The translations under genes were made by a program, and so were the position numbers. 5,617 nucleotides of DNA, from the NCBI GenBank assembly GCA_015163845.1, contig JAAOII010000215.1:1-5617 (forward strand), in the 5' to 3' direction. This DNA is from Candidatus Portiera sp. GTDB taxonomy: Bacteria; Pseudomonadota; Gammaproteobacteria; CBDBNL01; JAAOII01. Shown piece after piece: positions 1 through 5,617 of this stretch (within the stretch, counting starts at the first letter, position 1; each line of letters starts with the position of its first letter). Below the pieces are notes generated by a model, which searched no databases, had not been told where the DNA came from, and saw only the letters and a list, made by a program, of their open reading frames with translations.

Positions 1-121
1 AATGTCTAAGGCCTAGGGCAAGGAAGTGGTTATAGACCCAGCGAGCTATGCCGAGCTGATTAGTGAGAGTAGTAAACTGCTCATCATTTGGATATAGTTT
101 TATGGTGCAAGAACGATGCAT
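1..121 (-). CDS. tnpB: TnpB/OrfB family protein (IS200/IS605 superfamily), N-terminal part only
   Basis: Reading the minus strand from an ATG at 121-119 gives 40 codons that stay open to the left edge. The peptide starts MHRSCTIKLYPNDEQ and continues with LGIARWVYNHFLAL (about residues 24-37). This is the N-terminal helix-turn-helix signature of OrfB/TnpB proteins: an (R/K)LYP..EQ block, then an aromatic-rich helix of the type '(C/A)R(W/F)VYN..L'. In studied members TnpB is an RuvC-type, RNA-guided DNA nuclease whose guide RNA comes from the element's far end, and it is not itself needed for transposition. Catalytic RuvC residues and zinc finger lie outside the window, so intactness cannot be judged. 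The first in-frame upstream stop is at 142-140, so ATG 121 is the natural start; no good ribosome site precedes it. No tnpA is seen between this gene and the lipoprotein gene, so the element is either tnpB-only or carries tnpA further left. The family call is firm despite the short length. Confidence 0.87.
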   Translation of the reverse strand, partial: MHRSCTIKLYPNDEQFTTLTNQLGIARWVYNHFLALGLRH

Positions 122-128
122 TACTTGT

Positions 129-158
129 ATTTTAATATATTAAGAACCCAATAGTCAA
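129..158 (-). promoter_or_regulatory. Candidate promoter of the tnpB gene
   Basis: On the minus strand there is a TTGACT box (158-153, 5/6 to consensus), an 18-base spacer, and TAAAAT (134-129, 5/6 to consensus). Transcription would start near 122, almost on the tnpB ATG, implying a leaderless or nearly leaderless message. In such AT-rich DNA a chance match to the -10 box is easy; the -35 box is the stronger part. Confidence 0.35.
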
Positions 159-162
159 TAGT
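149..162. repeat. Tandem 7-bp repeat CAATAGT x2
   Basis: Two perfect head-to-tail copies of CAATAGT lie in the non-coding region upstream of tnpB. On the minus strand this overlaps the candidate -35 box TTGACT. It may be part of the insertion-element end or simply a small AT-rich duplication; no function can be assigned. Confidence 0.5.
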
Positions 163-174
163 GAAAACAACTAT

Positions 175-213
175 AATTAGTTACAATTAATAAATATCAA
201 CTATTAACTAATT
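175..213. repeat. 9-bp inverted repeat, possible insertion-element end hairpin
   Basis: AATTAGTTA (175-183) is the exact reverse complement of TAACTAATT (205-213), leaving a 21-nt loop. A smaller overlapping hairpin has arms AACTA (169-173) and TAGTT (178-182). IS200/IS605 elements carry imperfect subterminal hairpins recognised by TnpA as single-stranded DNA, and this one lies on the correct (left-end) side of tnpB. It is pure AT-rich sequence with no T-run after it, so a rho-independent terminator is unlikely, and a chance palindrome is possible. Confidence 0.4.
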
Positions 214-232
214 GCTGGGAATGTCCTATAAT
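204..232 (+). promoter_or_regulatory. Candidate promoter of the giant lipoprotein gene
   Basis: A perfect TATAAT (227-232) is preceded, at the ideal 17-base spacing, by TTAACT (204-209), which matches 4 of 6 bases of the sigma-70 -35 consensus. Transcription would begin around 239-240, giving a leader of about 42 nt before the ATG at 282. The -35 box lies inside the right arm of the 9-bp inverted repeat, so if that repeat is the insertion-element end, the promoter is a hybrid. There is no TGn extended -10 motif. Confidence 0.5.
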
Positions 233-281
233 ATATTTACTAATAGAGGCATAACTTGTAACCCTAATATATTTAATTACT

Positions 282-371
282 ATGAATAAATTGACAATGC
301 AACACAAGATGACGCATATAATGCGTAACTTATTACTCTTACTTATTTCAGGGATAATTTTAGTTGCATGC
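282..371 (+). other. Lipoprotein (signal peptidase II) signal peptide and lipidation Cys30
   Basis: The first 30 codons encode a basic n-region (Lys3, Lys9, Arg15), a hydrophobic core LLLLLISGIILVA (17-29), and the lipobox L-V-A-C ending at Cys30 (codon 369-371). This fits the [LVI][ASTVI][GAS]C rule. The next residues, SPPQSS, look like a typical flexible lipoprotein tether. If translation starts at Met14 (321) the signal is MRN plus the same core, a normal length for a lipoprotein; from Met1 the n-region is unusually long. Export would be by Sec, with diacylglyceryl transfer and cleavage by LspA. Confidence 0.9.
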
Positions 372-3300
372 TCTCCCCCTCAATCATCAGAAGTTCCGCC
401 AGCAGCAGGGATAAATGTATTCTCACATAATAGCTATAGATTCGCTCCTTCGTTAGACACAAGAATTCCAAGTGATGGGACTAATAGACCCCTTGCGAGT
501 ATATTTGTTAATGAGAATGAAGTCAAGAAATTAGTCGGCAGGCGTCTTGGTCTCACTGATGACCAAACAGCTATTGCCGGACTCACATCTGCTAATTACA
601 CACTAAGTTATCGTATAAATGCCGCCTCAACAGCATCAGCCGCCACCTTCTTTAGTGTTGAGGGCTCCACCGACAATTTTTTACAAGCAACTATTTCAGT
701 CGCTGATCCAGTCGGTGCTGGCTTGTCCTTGACTGGGATACTTAATATTGTCTCAAGTTTTCAAGTTGAAGTCAGCATCAAAATCCTGCCACAGGACACT
801 AATCAAGCAGACCTTAAGAGCTTCGTGCAAGTAACATTTCAAAAGCAAGGTCCACGTCTTTCTCTAGATAATGTTTTCACTAATAATATAGCTGGGCTAA
901 ATAACAATATAAACTTAACCCCAAGGGCTGAAGTTAAAGAAAATGCTATAGTAACGGCTTCTGCATCTCTTAGCCGCAGAGGTAATATTCTATCCGAATA
1001 TGCTTTACGCAGGAACTCAGACCTAGCAGGCCTCACTTTGTTCTTGGCTTTAAGGGATCTAAATGATACGAATAATGATTGCGGCGATGGTGAGATCTAC
1101 TTAGATAATACCGACTTAAGAATTAAGGCAGCTCGGGATTATAACTATGAGGTAGACCCTCGTCCATCCTATCTATGCCGCATATTTGCCTCAGGAGATG
1201 GTTTAACTTATAAACCTCTGGCTATTGCTGTATCCAACTCTGTTGCAACCACTATAGATGAGCGAGGCAATGCAATCACTGGCACGAATGTAGAAACAAT
1301 TCAAGATTTCGCGTTAGTTAGACCAAGTAATGATAGTTCCGTAGATTGTTCTAATGCTAATGCTTGTTATTATGCTGACCTAGATATCCAAGTAGCCAAT
1401 GTTGATGAATTGCCCAAGATTGAATTTAGTGCCCCTAACCAGCAGGCATTTATGGGGATACGAGAAGGCGTAGGAGTTCTTGATGCTTATAGCACCAATA
1501 ATCCATCACTGGCATCAGCTATTGGTTTAGCAACAGCTACAGGTTTCAACGATAAAGCTAACCAACTTAATATTACCGACAGAGATTGGGCTACTGGAAC
1601 CACTAACCCTCTTCCTGTAGCAGAAGTAGTTGTGGCAGATGTTTCCCCGAGTCATGGCAGAGGTATTTTTAGCATAGAACCTAATGGGATAGATAATAAT
1701 AATAATTGGGCACTCTTTGTTGATAGCACAAAATTGGACTATGAGGCATTTTCTGCAGGACAATTATCACCAACTGGGAAAGCCATTTATAAAGTATTCA
1801 TCAGAGCAACTGACGATGCCGTTGCTGATGGAGGCGGTGCTAAGTCATTCACTACCGCCTTTGATTTTGAAGTTACTGATGTTATATATAGACCATTGTT
1901 AGTTGACTCTTCTAGCTCTTCAATAGAGGTTTTAGGAGCAACAGATGCTTTTACCCGATCTTCTGATGATATTGTTATGGAAGGGAATGTGATATACCTA
2001 TTATCTGGTTCCCAAGCATTGCGGAACTCACTCCATAGAGTAGGTAGTTTTGCTGCAATTGACCCAGAGACAGGGGATGATAGAAATTTAGAATATTCTA
2101 TAACTTCTACCTCAGCTGCAATCTTAGAAAATTTTGCTTTGATAAACAATTCCCCACGTGGTCGGCGTCTTATCATATCTGGGACTGGATTAGCTCAAGG
2201 TGCCACCGCAACCATAAGCCTAACAGCTACACATAAGGGATTAGCTACAGCTACCAACCAGGCATCAATTAAGCTAGAAGTTGATGACAGTCGTTATGAA
2301 GTTGATACAATATTAAGTGCCAGCACTCCAAAATTTAATACAACTATTCCTCAGGGCAAGATTATAGAAGGCACTACCACTGCAACAGTAACTTATCCTA
2401 GTAATCTGACCAATATTGAAGAATTAGCTGGAAATTATGTTACGGGTGAAGGTGATAAGCTGCTTTTTGGCTTTGCTCCGACCTCCACTTTAAGGAATAC
2501 AGCTGATCTGAGAAGTTTAGGAATAAGATTTGATAACAGGAAGTTTGACATTGCTGAAGATACAGGTAAAATATCTGCTAAAGATGATACTATAGAATTT
2601 AACAATCCAGGATCCTATGACTTATTGGTCTACACAGCTCGCAAATCGGACTTTGATGCAGCCACAAGTGAAAATGCATTTTTTAGCAACAATGGAACCT
2701 TGTATGATCTAAGCATAATTTCAGTAGTTGTTACAGATATCAACTCTGCACCCCTAGCAAGAGAAGCTAACCGCAGAATGATAAATACTGAAGAGCCCCT
2801 TGCAATAACTATTAAAGAAGATAGGGCTAAAGCCGGCACAGAGGTGGCTAGGATATTCATTACCGATGATAATGATAAAACCACTAGAGAGTTTACCTTG
2901 GATAAAACATCCAATCCAGGCCTATTCAATGTAAATTGGGTTAACAACAACAATGGTGTGACTGGCATAATCACTCTTGCCCGTGATTTAGATTATGAAA
3001 CAAACAAGGATTTAAATAATCCGACCTATTCACTAAATGTATCAGATAGAGGACGCTATTCTTTCAATACAATTTCTGACCAAGCAACTCCAGTCAATCC
3101 TGCAACTGATCAAGAGACCATTTCCATACCAATTGATTTCACATTGGAGGATGTTAATGAGGCACCACAACTTATGCTTATGGTTGATGAGGGTAGGATT
3201 AGCGAATCTGCTCAGATCGGTGACTTGGTTAGTCCATCCAATGGTGCTGGGGACAATACATTATTCAGAATCACCAATCTTAGAGAGATCAATCCAACAC

Positions 3301-5617
3301 AACTTAGCTATGCTATTGAGGGCCCTTTCAAGGATATACTTGATGTGAAAGCTATGCCAGCAAATCTAACACAAAATAGAATACTTGCAGAGTTGGAGGT
3401 TATAAACGCAAATAGATTAGAAAATCTTGGTGATGGTCGCACCTTCATTGCAACTATAAGAGTAACCGATGCAGCTAGTCGCCTGACTAGTAGAATTAAT
3501 TTACCTATAATGATTATCAATGATTTCTCTGCGGACTTTCAAATTAGCGATGATTATTTAGCTAATTTAATTATCAATGAGCAGGATGTAGCAGAGGGTA
3601 AATTAGAAGTTCAAGGATTTAAAATTCCAGCCGCAAGCATTTCCCGTGATGATGATGATAATTTTGCTGCTAACCGTAGATTACAATCAATCATATTTGA
3701 TGTAACTGCAAGACCCCAAAGCACATTAGATCCTGTATTAACCAAAGTTAATGTATTTGAAGTATTCCGTAGAGGTGATAATTATCTCCTGCGAGTAACC
3801 GACCGTGATTTCATAGAGAATAACTTATTTGGTGATCTAGACCTAGCAATTGCCATACGTAGGCAATTGTCAGCAGAAGATGCCATAGCGAGTTCAGCAA
3901 GGGGCGTTGTCACTATTAATCGAGCAACACCTAAACTTATTAGCTATGCGGGAGCAACTAATGATCCAAGAGCGGCACTAACCCCCCCGGTTTATAGTAT
4001 TAGCTATACTCAAACTGCTTATGCTGCTGCTGTTTCACCCAGCACAGAGCAAGAACCTACCCCTGCCTCTGATATTCAGCTTGATTTGAATAATATTCGC
4101 GGACTCTCTGCAGATGGTCTAATAGCTCATAACAATTTTGTATATCCAACCCTAACCCTCAGGGACGAAAATGGTCGCAACTATAGAAACTTTATTCGTC
4201 GCGCAGCATCCCGTTCCACACTAGTGAATAAGAATAATAATGCTGTTCTTGATATTAGCAATATTAATTCTCAAATTGTTAGAATTAACCTCAAGTTGCC
4301 ACAAAAGTTTGAACAAGTATCTGAAAGATTTGACATATTAAAAGAAGATGGGAAAGGTAATCTAGTTGACGCTATAGGAGAGTTTGAAAACTTTTTCACC
4401 CTAGAGTTGATAAACTCTACAAATAATCTGCCACCACAACTTCAGATAACTCAAAGAGTATTTAACTCAACCGCAACAGAAGCATCTGGAACAGAAATTA
4501 GTGGTAATTACAATGCATTGGATACCATCCCTTTGTTTGCTGGAGAAGAAACAACTCAAAGCATCGTGATGAACTACTTTATTCGTAGTTATGCAGAACC
4601 CTACTCTAGCAGAAATGCCGCTTCCTATGCTTTGGCACAGTTTAGTGTAAGAGTAACCGCAACTGGTCAAATTACTCAGCCCACTCAGGAGTATCTAGTC
4701 AGTAATCTGAATTTATTCCCCGTTCCCAATGAACCAGGTAGCGTAAGATTTCAATGGACCAACCCAGCAAATCTAACTGGCACCGATCTTGCCAACCTCA
4801 CTCTATCTGTTAGTAGTTACTCAGAAGAAACTAGGGGAGATGGTCGCATAGAAACCACCATGACATTAGATGGAACTTATCTAGCAGTAGGTCTGCAATC
4901 ATTGAATCTGCCATTATCCACTGGTCGTTATTATGAGTTTTCAGTTACCCCTAACTTCTCTTCTGCTAAGCAGCTAGGTCTAATAGCCACTAGTCCTCGC
5001 GTTTTCATAGGAACTAATCCTAACATCCTTAGTAAATTTGTCGTTGAGAATATTAGAACCACTCTATTGACAGGAGATGCAGATGGGGTCAGTTTAAGTT
5101 GGACTAACCCAGCAAATCTTACTGGCACTGATATTACAGCTATCAACCTTATAATTAACAGCTATACTGCAGAAACAGGAGAGGCAGATAAAACAGAAAC
5201 CACAATGACATTGATTGATGGCAATCTCACTTCTGGTCCCCAATCATTGAATCTTACATTAGCGACTGGTCGTTATTATGAGTTCTCTCTTACCCCAGTA
5301 TTCAGTTCTGCCACTCAACAAGGTATTAAGGTCACCAGTAGCCCACGTGTATTAGTCCCTGTACCAGTTGTGGTTAGTGAATTTATGGTTGCAAATATTA
5401 CAATAACTCATCTGACCGGAGATGCAGATGGGGTCAGTTTAAGTTGGACCAATCCAGCAAATCTTACTGGCACTGATATTACAGCTATCAACCTTGTGAT
5501 TAACAACTATACTGCAGCAACAGGAGAGGAAGGTAAAACAGAAACCACAATGACATTAAATGGAACTTATCTAAGAGCAGGTCTGCAATCTTTGAATCTG
5601 CCATTAGCGACTGGTCG
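282..5617 (+). CDS. Giant lipoprotein with cadherin-like modules and fibronectin-III-like tandem repeats (3' end missing)
   Basis: One uninterrupted frame runs from ATG 282 to the window end: 1778 full codons plus two bases, no stop. Domain order: lipoprotein signal peptide (1-29) with lipidated Cys30; short linker; about eight degenerate cadherin-like modules (~62-1217), best preserved at ~825-962; a poorly classified beta-rich stretch (~1218-1470); then FN3-like units of exactly 115 residues beginning at 1471, 1586 and 1701, the last one cut. Ser31 after Cys30 does not match the Asp+2 inner-membrane retention rule known in enterobacteria, so outer-membrane sorting is likely. Cadherin and FN3 modules in bacterial surface proteins commonly serve adhesion, aggregation or carbohydrate binding; adhesin is therefore an inference. 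There is no enzymatic motif I can recognise. The mature part seen has only four cysteines besides Cys30. ATG 282 is the first possible start (in-frame stop at 252-254); ATGs at 297, 309 and 321 are alternatives, and the one at 321 gives a compact signal peptide. None has a convincing ribosome site. The far end may carry further FN3 units or a secretion or anchoring domain. Confidence 0.93.
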   Translation, partial: MNKLTMQHKMTHIMRNLLLLLISGIILVACSPPQSSEVPPAAGINVFSHNSYRFAPSLDTRIPSDGTNRPLASIFVNENEVKKLVGRRLGLTDDQTAIAGLTSANYTLSYRINAASTASAATFFSVEGSTDNFLQATISVADPVGAGLSLTGILNIVSSFQVEVSIKILPQDTNQADLKSFVQVTFQKQGPRLSLDNVFTNNIAGLNNNINLTPRAEVKENAIVTASASLSRRGNILSEYALRRNSDLAGLTLFLALRDLNDTNNDCGDGEIYLDNTDLRIKAARDYNYEVDPRPSYLCRIFASGDGLTYKPLAIAVSNSVATTIDERGNAITGTNVETIQDFALVRPSNDSSVDCSNANACYYADLDIQVANVDELPKIEFSAPNQQAFMGIREGVGVLDAYSTNNPSLASAIGLATATGFNDKANQLNITDRDWATGTTNPLPVAEVVVADVSPSHGRGIFSIEPNGIDNNNNWALFVDSTKLDYEAFSAGQLSPTGKAIYKVFIRATDDAVADGGGAKSFTTAFDFEVTDVIYRPLLVDSSSSSIEVLGATDAFTRSSDDIVMEGNVIYLLSGSQALRNSLHRVGSFAAIDPETGDDRNLEYSITSTSAAILENFALINNSPRGRRLIISGTGLAQGATATISLTATHKGLATATNQASIKLEVDDSRYEVDTILSASTPKFNTTIPQGKIIEGTTTATVTYPSNLTNIEELAGNYVTGEGDKLLFGFAPTSTLRNTADLRSLGIRFDNRKFDIAEDTGKISAKDDTIEFNNPGSYDLLVYTARKSDFDAATSENAFFSNNGTLYDLSIISVVVTDINSAPLAREANRRMINTEEPLAITIKEDRAKAGTEVARIFITDDNDKTTREFTLDKTSNPGLFNVNWVNNNNGVTGIITLARDLDYETNKDLNNPTYSLNVSDRGRYSFNTISDQATPVNPATDQETISIPIDFTLEDVNEAPQLMLMVDEGRISESAQIGDLVSPSNGAGDNTLFRITNLREINPTQLSYAIEGPFKDILDVKAMPANLTQNRILAELEVINANRLENLGDGRTFIATIRVTDAASRLTSRINLPIMIINDFSADFQISDDYLANLIINEQDVAEGKLEVQGFKIPAASISRDDDDNFAANRRLQSIIFDVTARPQSTLDPVLTKVNVFEVFRRGDNYLLRVTDRDFIENNLFGDLDLAIAIRRQLSAEDAIASSARGVVTINRATPKLISYAGATNDPRAALTPPVYSISYTQTAYAAAVSPSTEQEPTPASDIQLDLNNIRGLSADGLIAHNNFVYPTLTLRDENGRNYRNFIRRAASRSTLVNKNNNAVLDISNINSQIVRINLKLPQKFEQVSERFDILKEDGKGNLVDAIGEFENFFTLELINSTNNLPPQLQITQRVFNSTATEASGTEISGNYNALDTIPLFAGEETTQSIVMNYFIRSYAEPYSSRNAASYALAQFSVRVTATGQITQPTQEYLVSNLNLFPVPNEPGSVRFQWTNPANLTGTDLANLTLSVSSYSEETRGDGRIETTMTLDGTYLAVGLQSLNLPLSTGRYYEFSVTPNFSSAKQLGLIATSPRVFIGTNPNILSKFVVENIRTTLLTGDADGVSLSWTNPANLTGTDITAINLIINSYTAETGEADKTETTMTLIDGNLTSGPQSLNLTLATGRYYEFSLTPVFSSATQQGIKVTSSPRVLVPVPVVVSEFMVANITITHLTGDADGVSLSWTNPANLTGTDITAINLVINNYTAATGEEGKTETTMTLNGTYLRAGLQSLNLPLATG
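858..1415 (+). other. Cysteine-containing cadherin-like module 2 (residues ~193-378)
   Basis: This module is longer than its neighbours, about 185 residues. It holds every cysteine of the mature protein other than the lipidated one: Cys267, Cys299, Cys356 and Cys362. The first two flank an acidic Asp/Asn-rich loop (DLNDTNND, 259-266) and the DYNYE motif at 286-290; the last two bracket a five-residue loop. Disulfides 267-299 and 356-362 are plausible in an oxidising periplasm or at the surface. The module starts with the strand containing E220-N and ends in VANVDELP at 371-378. Confidence 0.5.
2754..3167 (+). other. Best-preserved cadherin domain (residues ~825-962)
   Basis: This module shows the full set of cadherin landmarks in order: an N-terminal strand ITIKED with Glu846-Asp847, the pattern GTEVARIFITDDND (852-865), a mid-domain strand ending ITLARDLDYE (897-906), a YSLNVSDRG strand (916-924, in place of the usual V-x-A-x-D-x-G), and the closing DVNEAP linker (957-962). 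Glu846, the LDYE acidic pair, Asp922 and Asp957/Asn959 are the positions that coordinate calcium in cadherin domains, so this module and its junction with the next one (Glu970) are the likeliest to bind calcium. A 20-residue insertion around 925-945 precedes the last strand. Confidence 0.75.
3933..4691 (+). other. Unclassified beta-rich spacer between cadherin-like and FN3-like arrays (residues ~1218-1470)
   Basis: The frame stays open, but clear cadherin or FN3 landmarks are missing. Alternating hydrophobic strands are visible (e.g. VRINLKLP 1333-1340, FFTLELIN 1371-1378, FSVRVTAT 1454-1461). The stretch NSTNNLPPQLQI (1378-1389) resembles a degenerate module linker, suggesting two further diverged Ig-like modules (~1218-1384 and ~1385-1465). 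It includes a proline- and Glu-containing low-complexity segment (about 1251-1263) and a seven-cytosine run in the DNA. I do not recognise a specific family. Confidence 0.45.
4692..5036 (+). repeat. FN3-like repeat unit 1 (residues 1471-1585)
   Basis: First of three units with a 345-bp (115-residue) period. Landmarks: Trp1492 in VRFQWTNPANLTGTD, ETTMTLDGTYL (1523-1533), and the Tyr-rich strand TGRYYEFSVTP (1547-1557), followed by SPRVF (1571-1575). The Trp in the B strand and the Y-x-F-x-V strand late in the unit match the fibronectin type III pattern, though 115 residues exceeds the usual ~90, the excess being linker and loop. It is the most diverged unit in its front half, where GSVRF replaces the GVSLS of the other two. 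Confidence 0.75.
5037..5381 (+). repeat. FN3-like repeat unit 2 (residues 1586-1700)
   Basis: Same layout as unit 1: GDADGVSLSWTNPANLTG with Trp1607 (exactly 115 residues after Trp1492), TETTMTL (1638-1644), TGRYYEFSLTP (1662-1672), SPRVL (1687-1691). Its middle segment IDGNLTSGPQS differs from the DGTYLAVGLQS type of unit 1. A one-residue insertion before SPRV is balanced by a one-residue deletion in the linker, so the period stays 115. The first 147 nt from Leu1596 are about 92% identical to unit 3 (11 mismatches counted by eye). Confidence 0.75.
5382..5617 (+). repeat. FN3-like repeat unit 3, cut by the window end (residues 1701-1778+)
   Basis: Landmarks: Trp1722, again 115 residues after the previous Trp, TETTMTL (1753-1759), and NGTYLRAGLQS (1760-1770), ending in TGR just before the expected YYEF strand. 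The front half is nearly identical to unit 2, while the segment from 5559 on is closer to unit 1. The repeat is incomplete only because the sequence stops, so further units downstream are likely. Confidence 0.75.

Larger units (their letters stand above)
465..3932 (+). repeat. Array of about eight degenerate cadherin-like modules (residues ~62-1217)
   Basis: Modules of about 120-185 residues follow one another. Most begin with a strand ending in an E-[GDNS] pair like the calcium-binding Glu of cadherins: E78-N, E220-N, E395-G, E567-G, E696-G, E846-D, E970-G and E1105-G. Mid-module 'DYE'-type motifs occur at 286-290 (DYNYE), 485-488 (LDYE) and 903-906 (LDYE). Module ends resemble the cadherin 'V-x-D-x-N-x-A-P' linker: VANVDELP (371-378), VTDVIYRP (531-538), VTDINSAP (817-824), DVNEAP (957-962), TINRATP (1211-1217). 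A-x-D strands are seen at 509-512 (ATDD) and 1061-1063 (VTD). Approximate module limits: 62-192, 193-378, 379-538, 539-668, 669-824, 825-962, 963-1085, 1086-1217. The modules are strongly diverged from one another, unlike the downstream FN3 array, so they are old. Individual boundaries are inferred by eye. Confidence 0.68.

Noticed and set aside
2..97. Plus-strand peptide after an in-frame TAG at 14-16 (about 26 codons, ending at TAG 95-97) that looks protein-like
   Set aside because: It lies wholly antisense to the recognisable TnpB N-terminus on the minus strand; the protein-like appearance is a frame shadow, and the only ATG is cut off by the amber stop.
175..213. Inverted repeat as a rho-independent terminator
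   Set aside because: The stem is entirely A/T apart from one G-C pair, the loop is 21 nt and no T-run follows; it also lies between two divergent starts, where a terminator is not expected.
1787..2176. Minus-strand open frame of 129 codons
   Set aside because: It is antisense to the uninterrupted lipoprotein frame, has no recognisable motif, and its composition mirrors the + strand gene. The same applies to the other minus-strand frames at 839-1036, 1527-1763, 2630-2974, 3308-3520, 4467-4670 and 4931-5146.
3037..3348. Plus-strand frame of 103 codons overlapping the giant gene
   Set aside because: It is out of frame with the lipoprotein gene and lies over its best-preserved cadherin motifs (DVNEAP), so it is a shadow; so is the shorter one at 1717-1902.
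4692..5617. Possible CRISPR array because of regular spacing
   Set aside because: The period is 345 bp, the repeats are coding and in frame, and there are no short palindromic repeats with unique spacers.

Overview
The window is almost entirely one very large, AT-rich protein-coding gene on the + strand. It starts near position 282 and is still open at the last base. A short upstream stretch holds the 5' end of a divergently oriented transposon gene. AT-rich composition, frequent AGA/AGG arginine codons, a lipoprotein signal peptide and an IS200/IS605-type gene all indicate a bacterium. The lipobox together with cadherin-like modules fits a Gram-negative envelope best, but the sequence does not identify a species.

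Positions 1-121, minus strand: the first 40 codons of a TnpB/OrfB (IS200/IS605 superfamily) protein, recognised from its N-terminal helix-turn-helix motif. The rest lies off the left edge. Positions 122-281 are a non-coding divergent region. It holds AT-rich inverted and tandem repeats that may be the left end of the insertion element, a candidate promoter for each gene, and no clear Shine-Dalgarno site.

Positions 282-5617, plus strand: 1778 complete codons without a stop (about 190 kDa so far). The protein begins with a lipoprotein signal peptide (cleavage before Cys30). It continues as a chain of about eight degenerate cadherin-like modules (residues ~62-1217), then a less clear beta-rich stretch (~1218-1470), then a tandem array of fibronectin-III-like units with an exact 115-residue period (from ~1471), cut off in the third unit. 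The likely product is a giant Sec-exported, lipid-anchored envelope or surface protein, plausibly an adhesin. Its C-terminus and true repeat number are unknown.

The two genes have no obvious functional link. The insertion element probably landed upstream of the lipoprotein gene, and its end may contribute to that gene's promoter. The most interesting points are the N-terminally lipidated cadherin/FN3 architecture, the mosaic third FN3 unit (front half like unit 2, back half like unit 1), and the TnpB-type element at the promoter of this gene.
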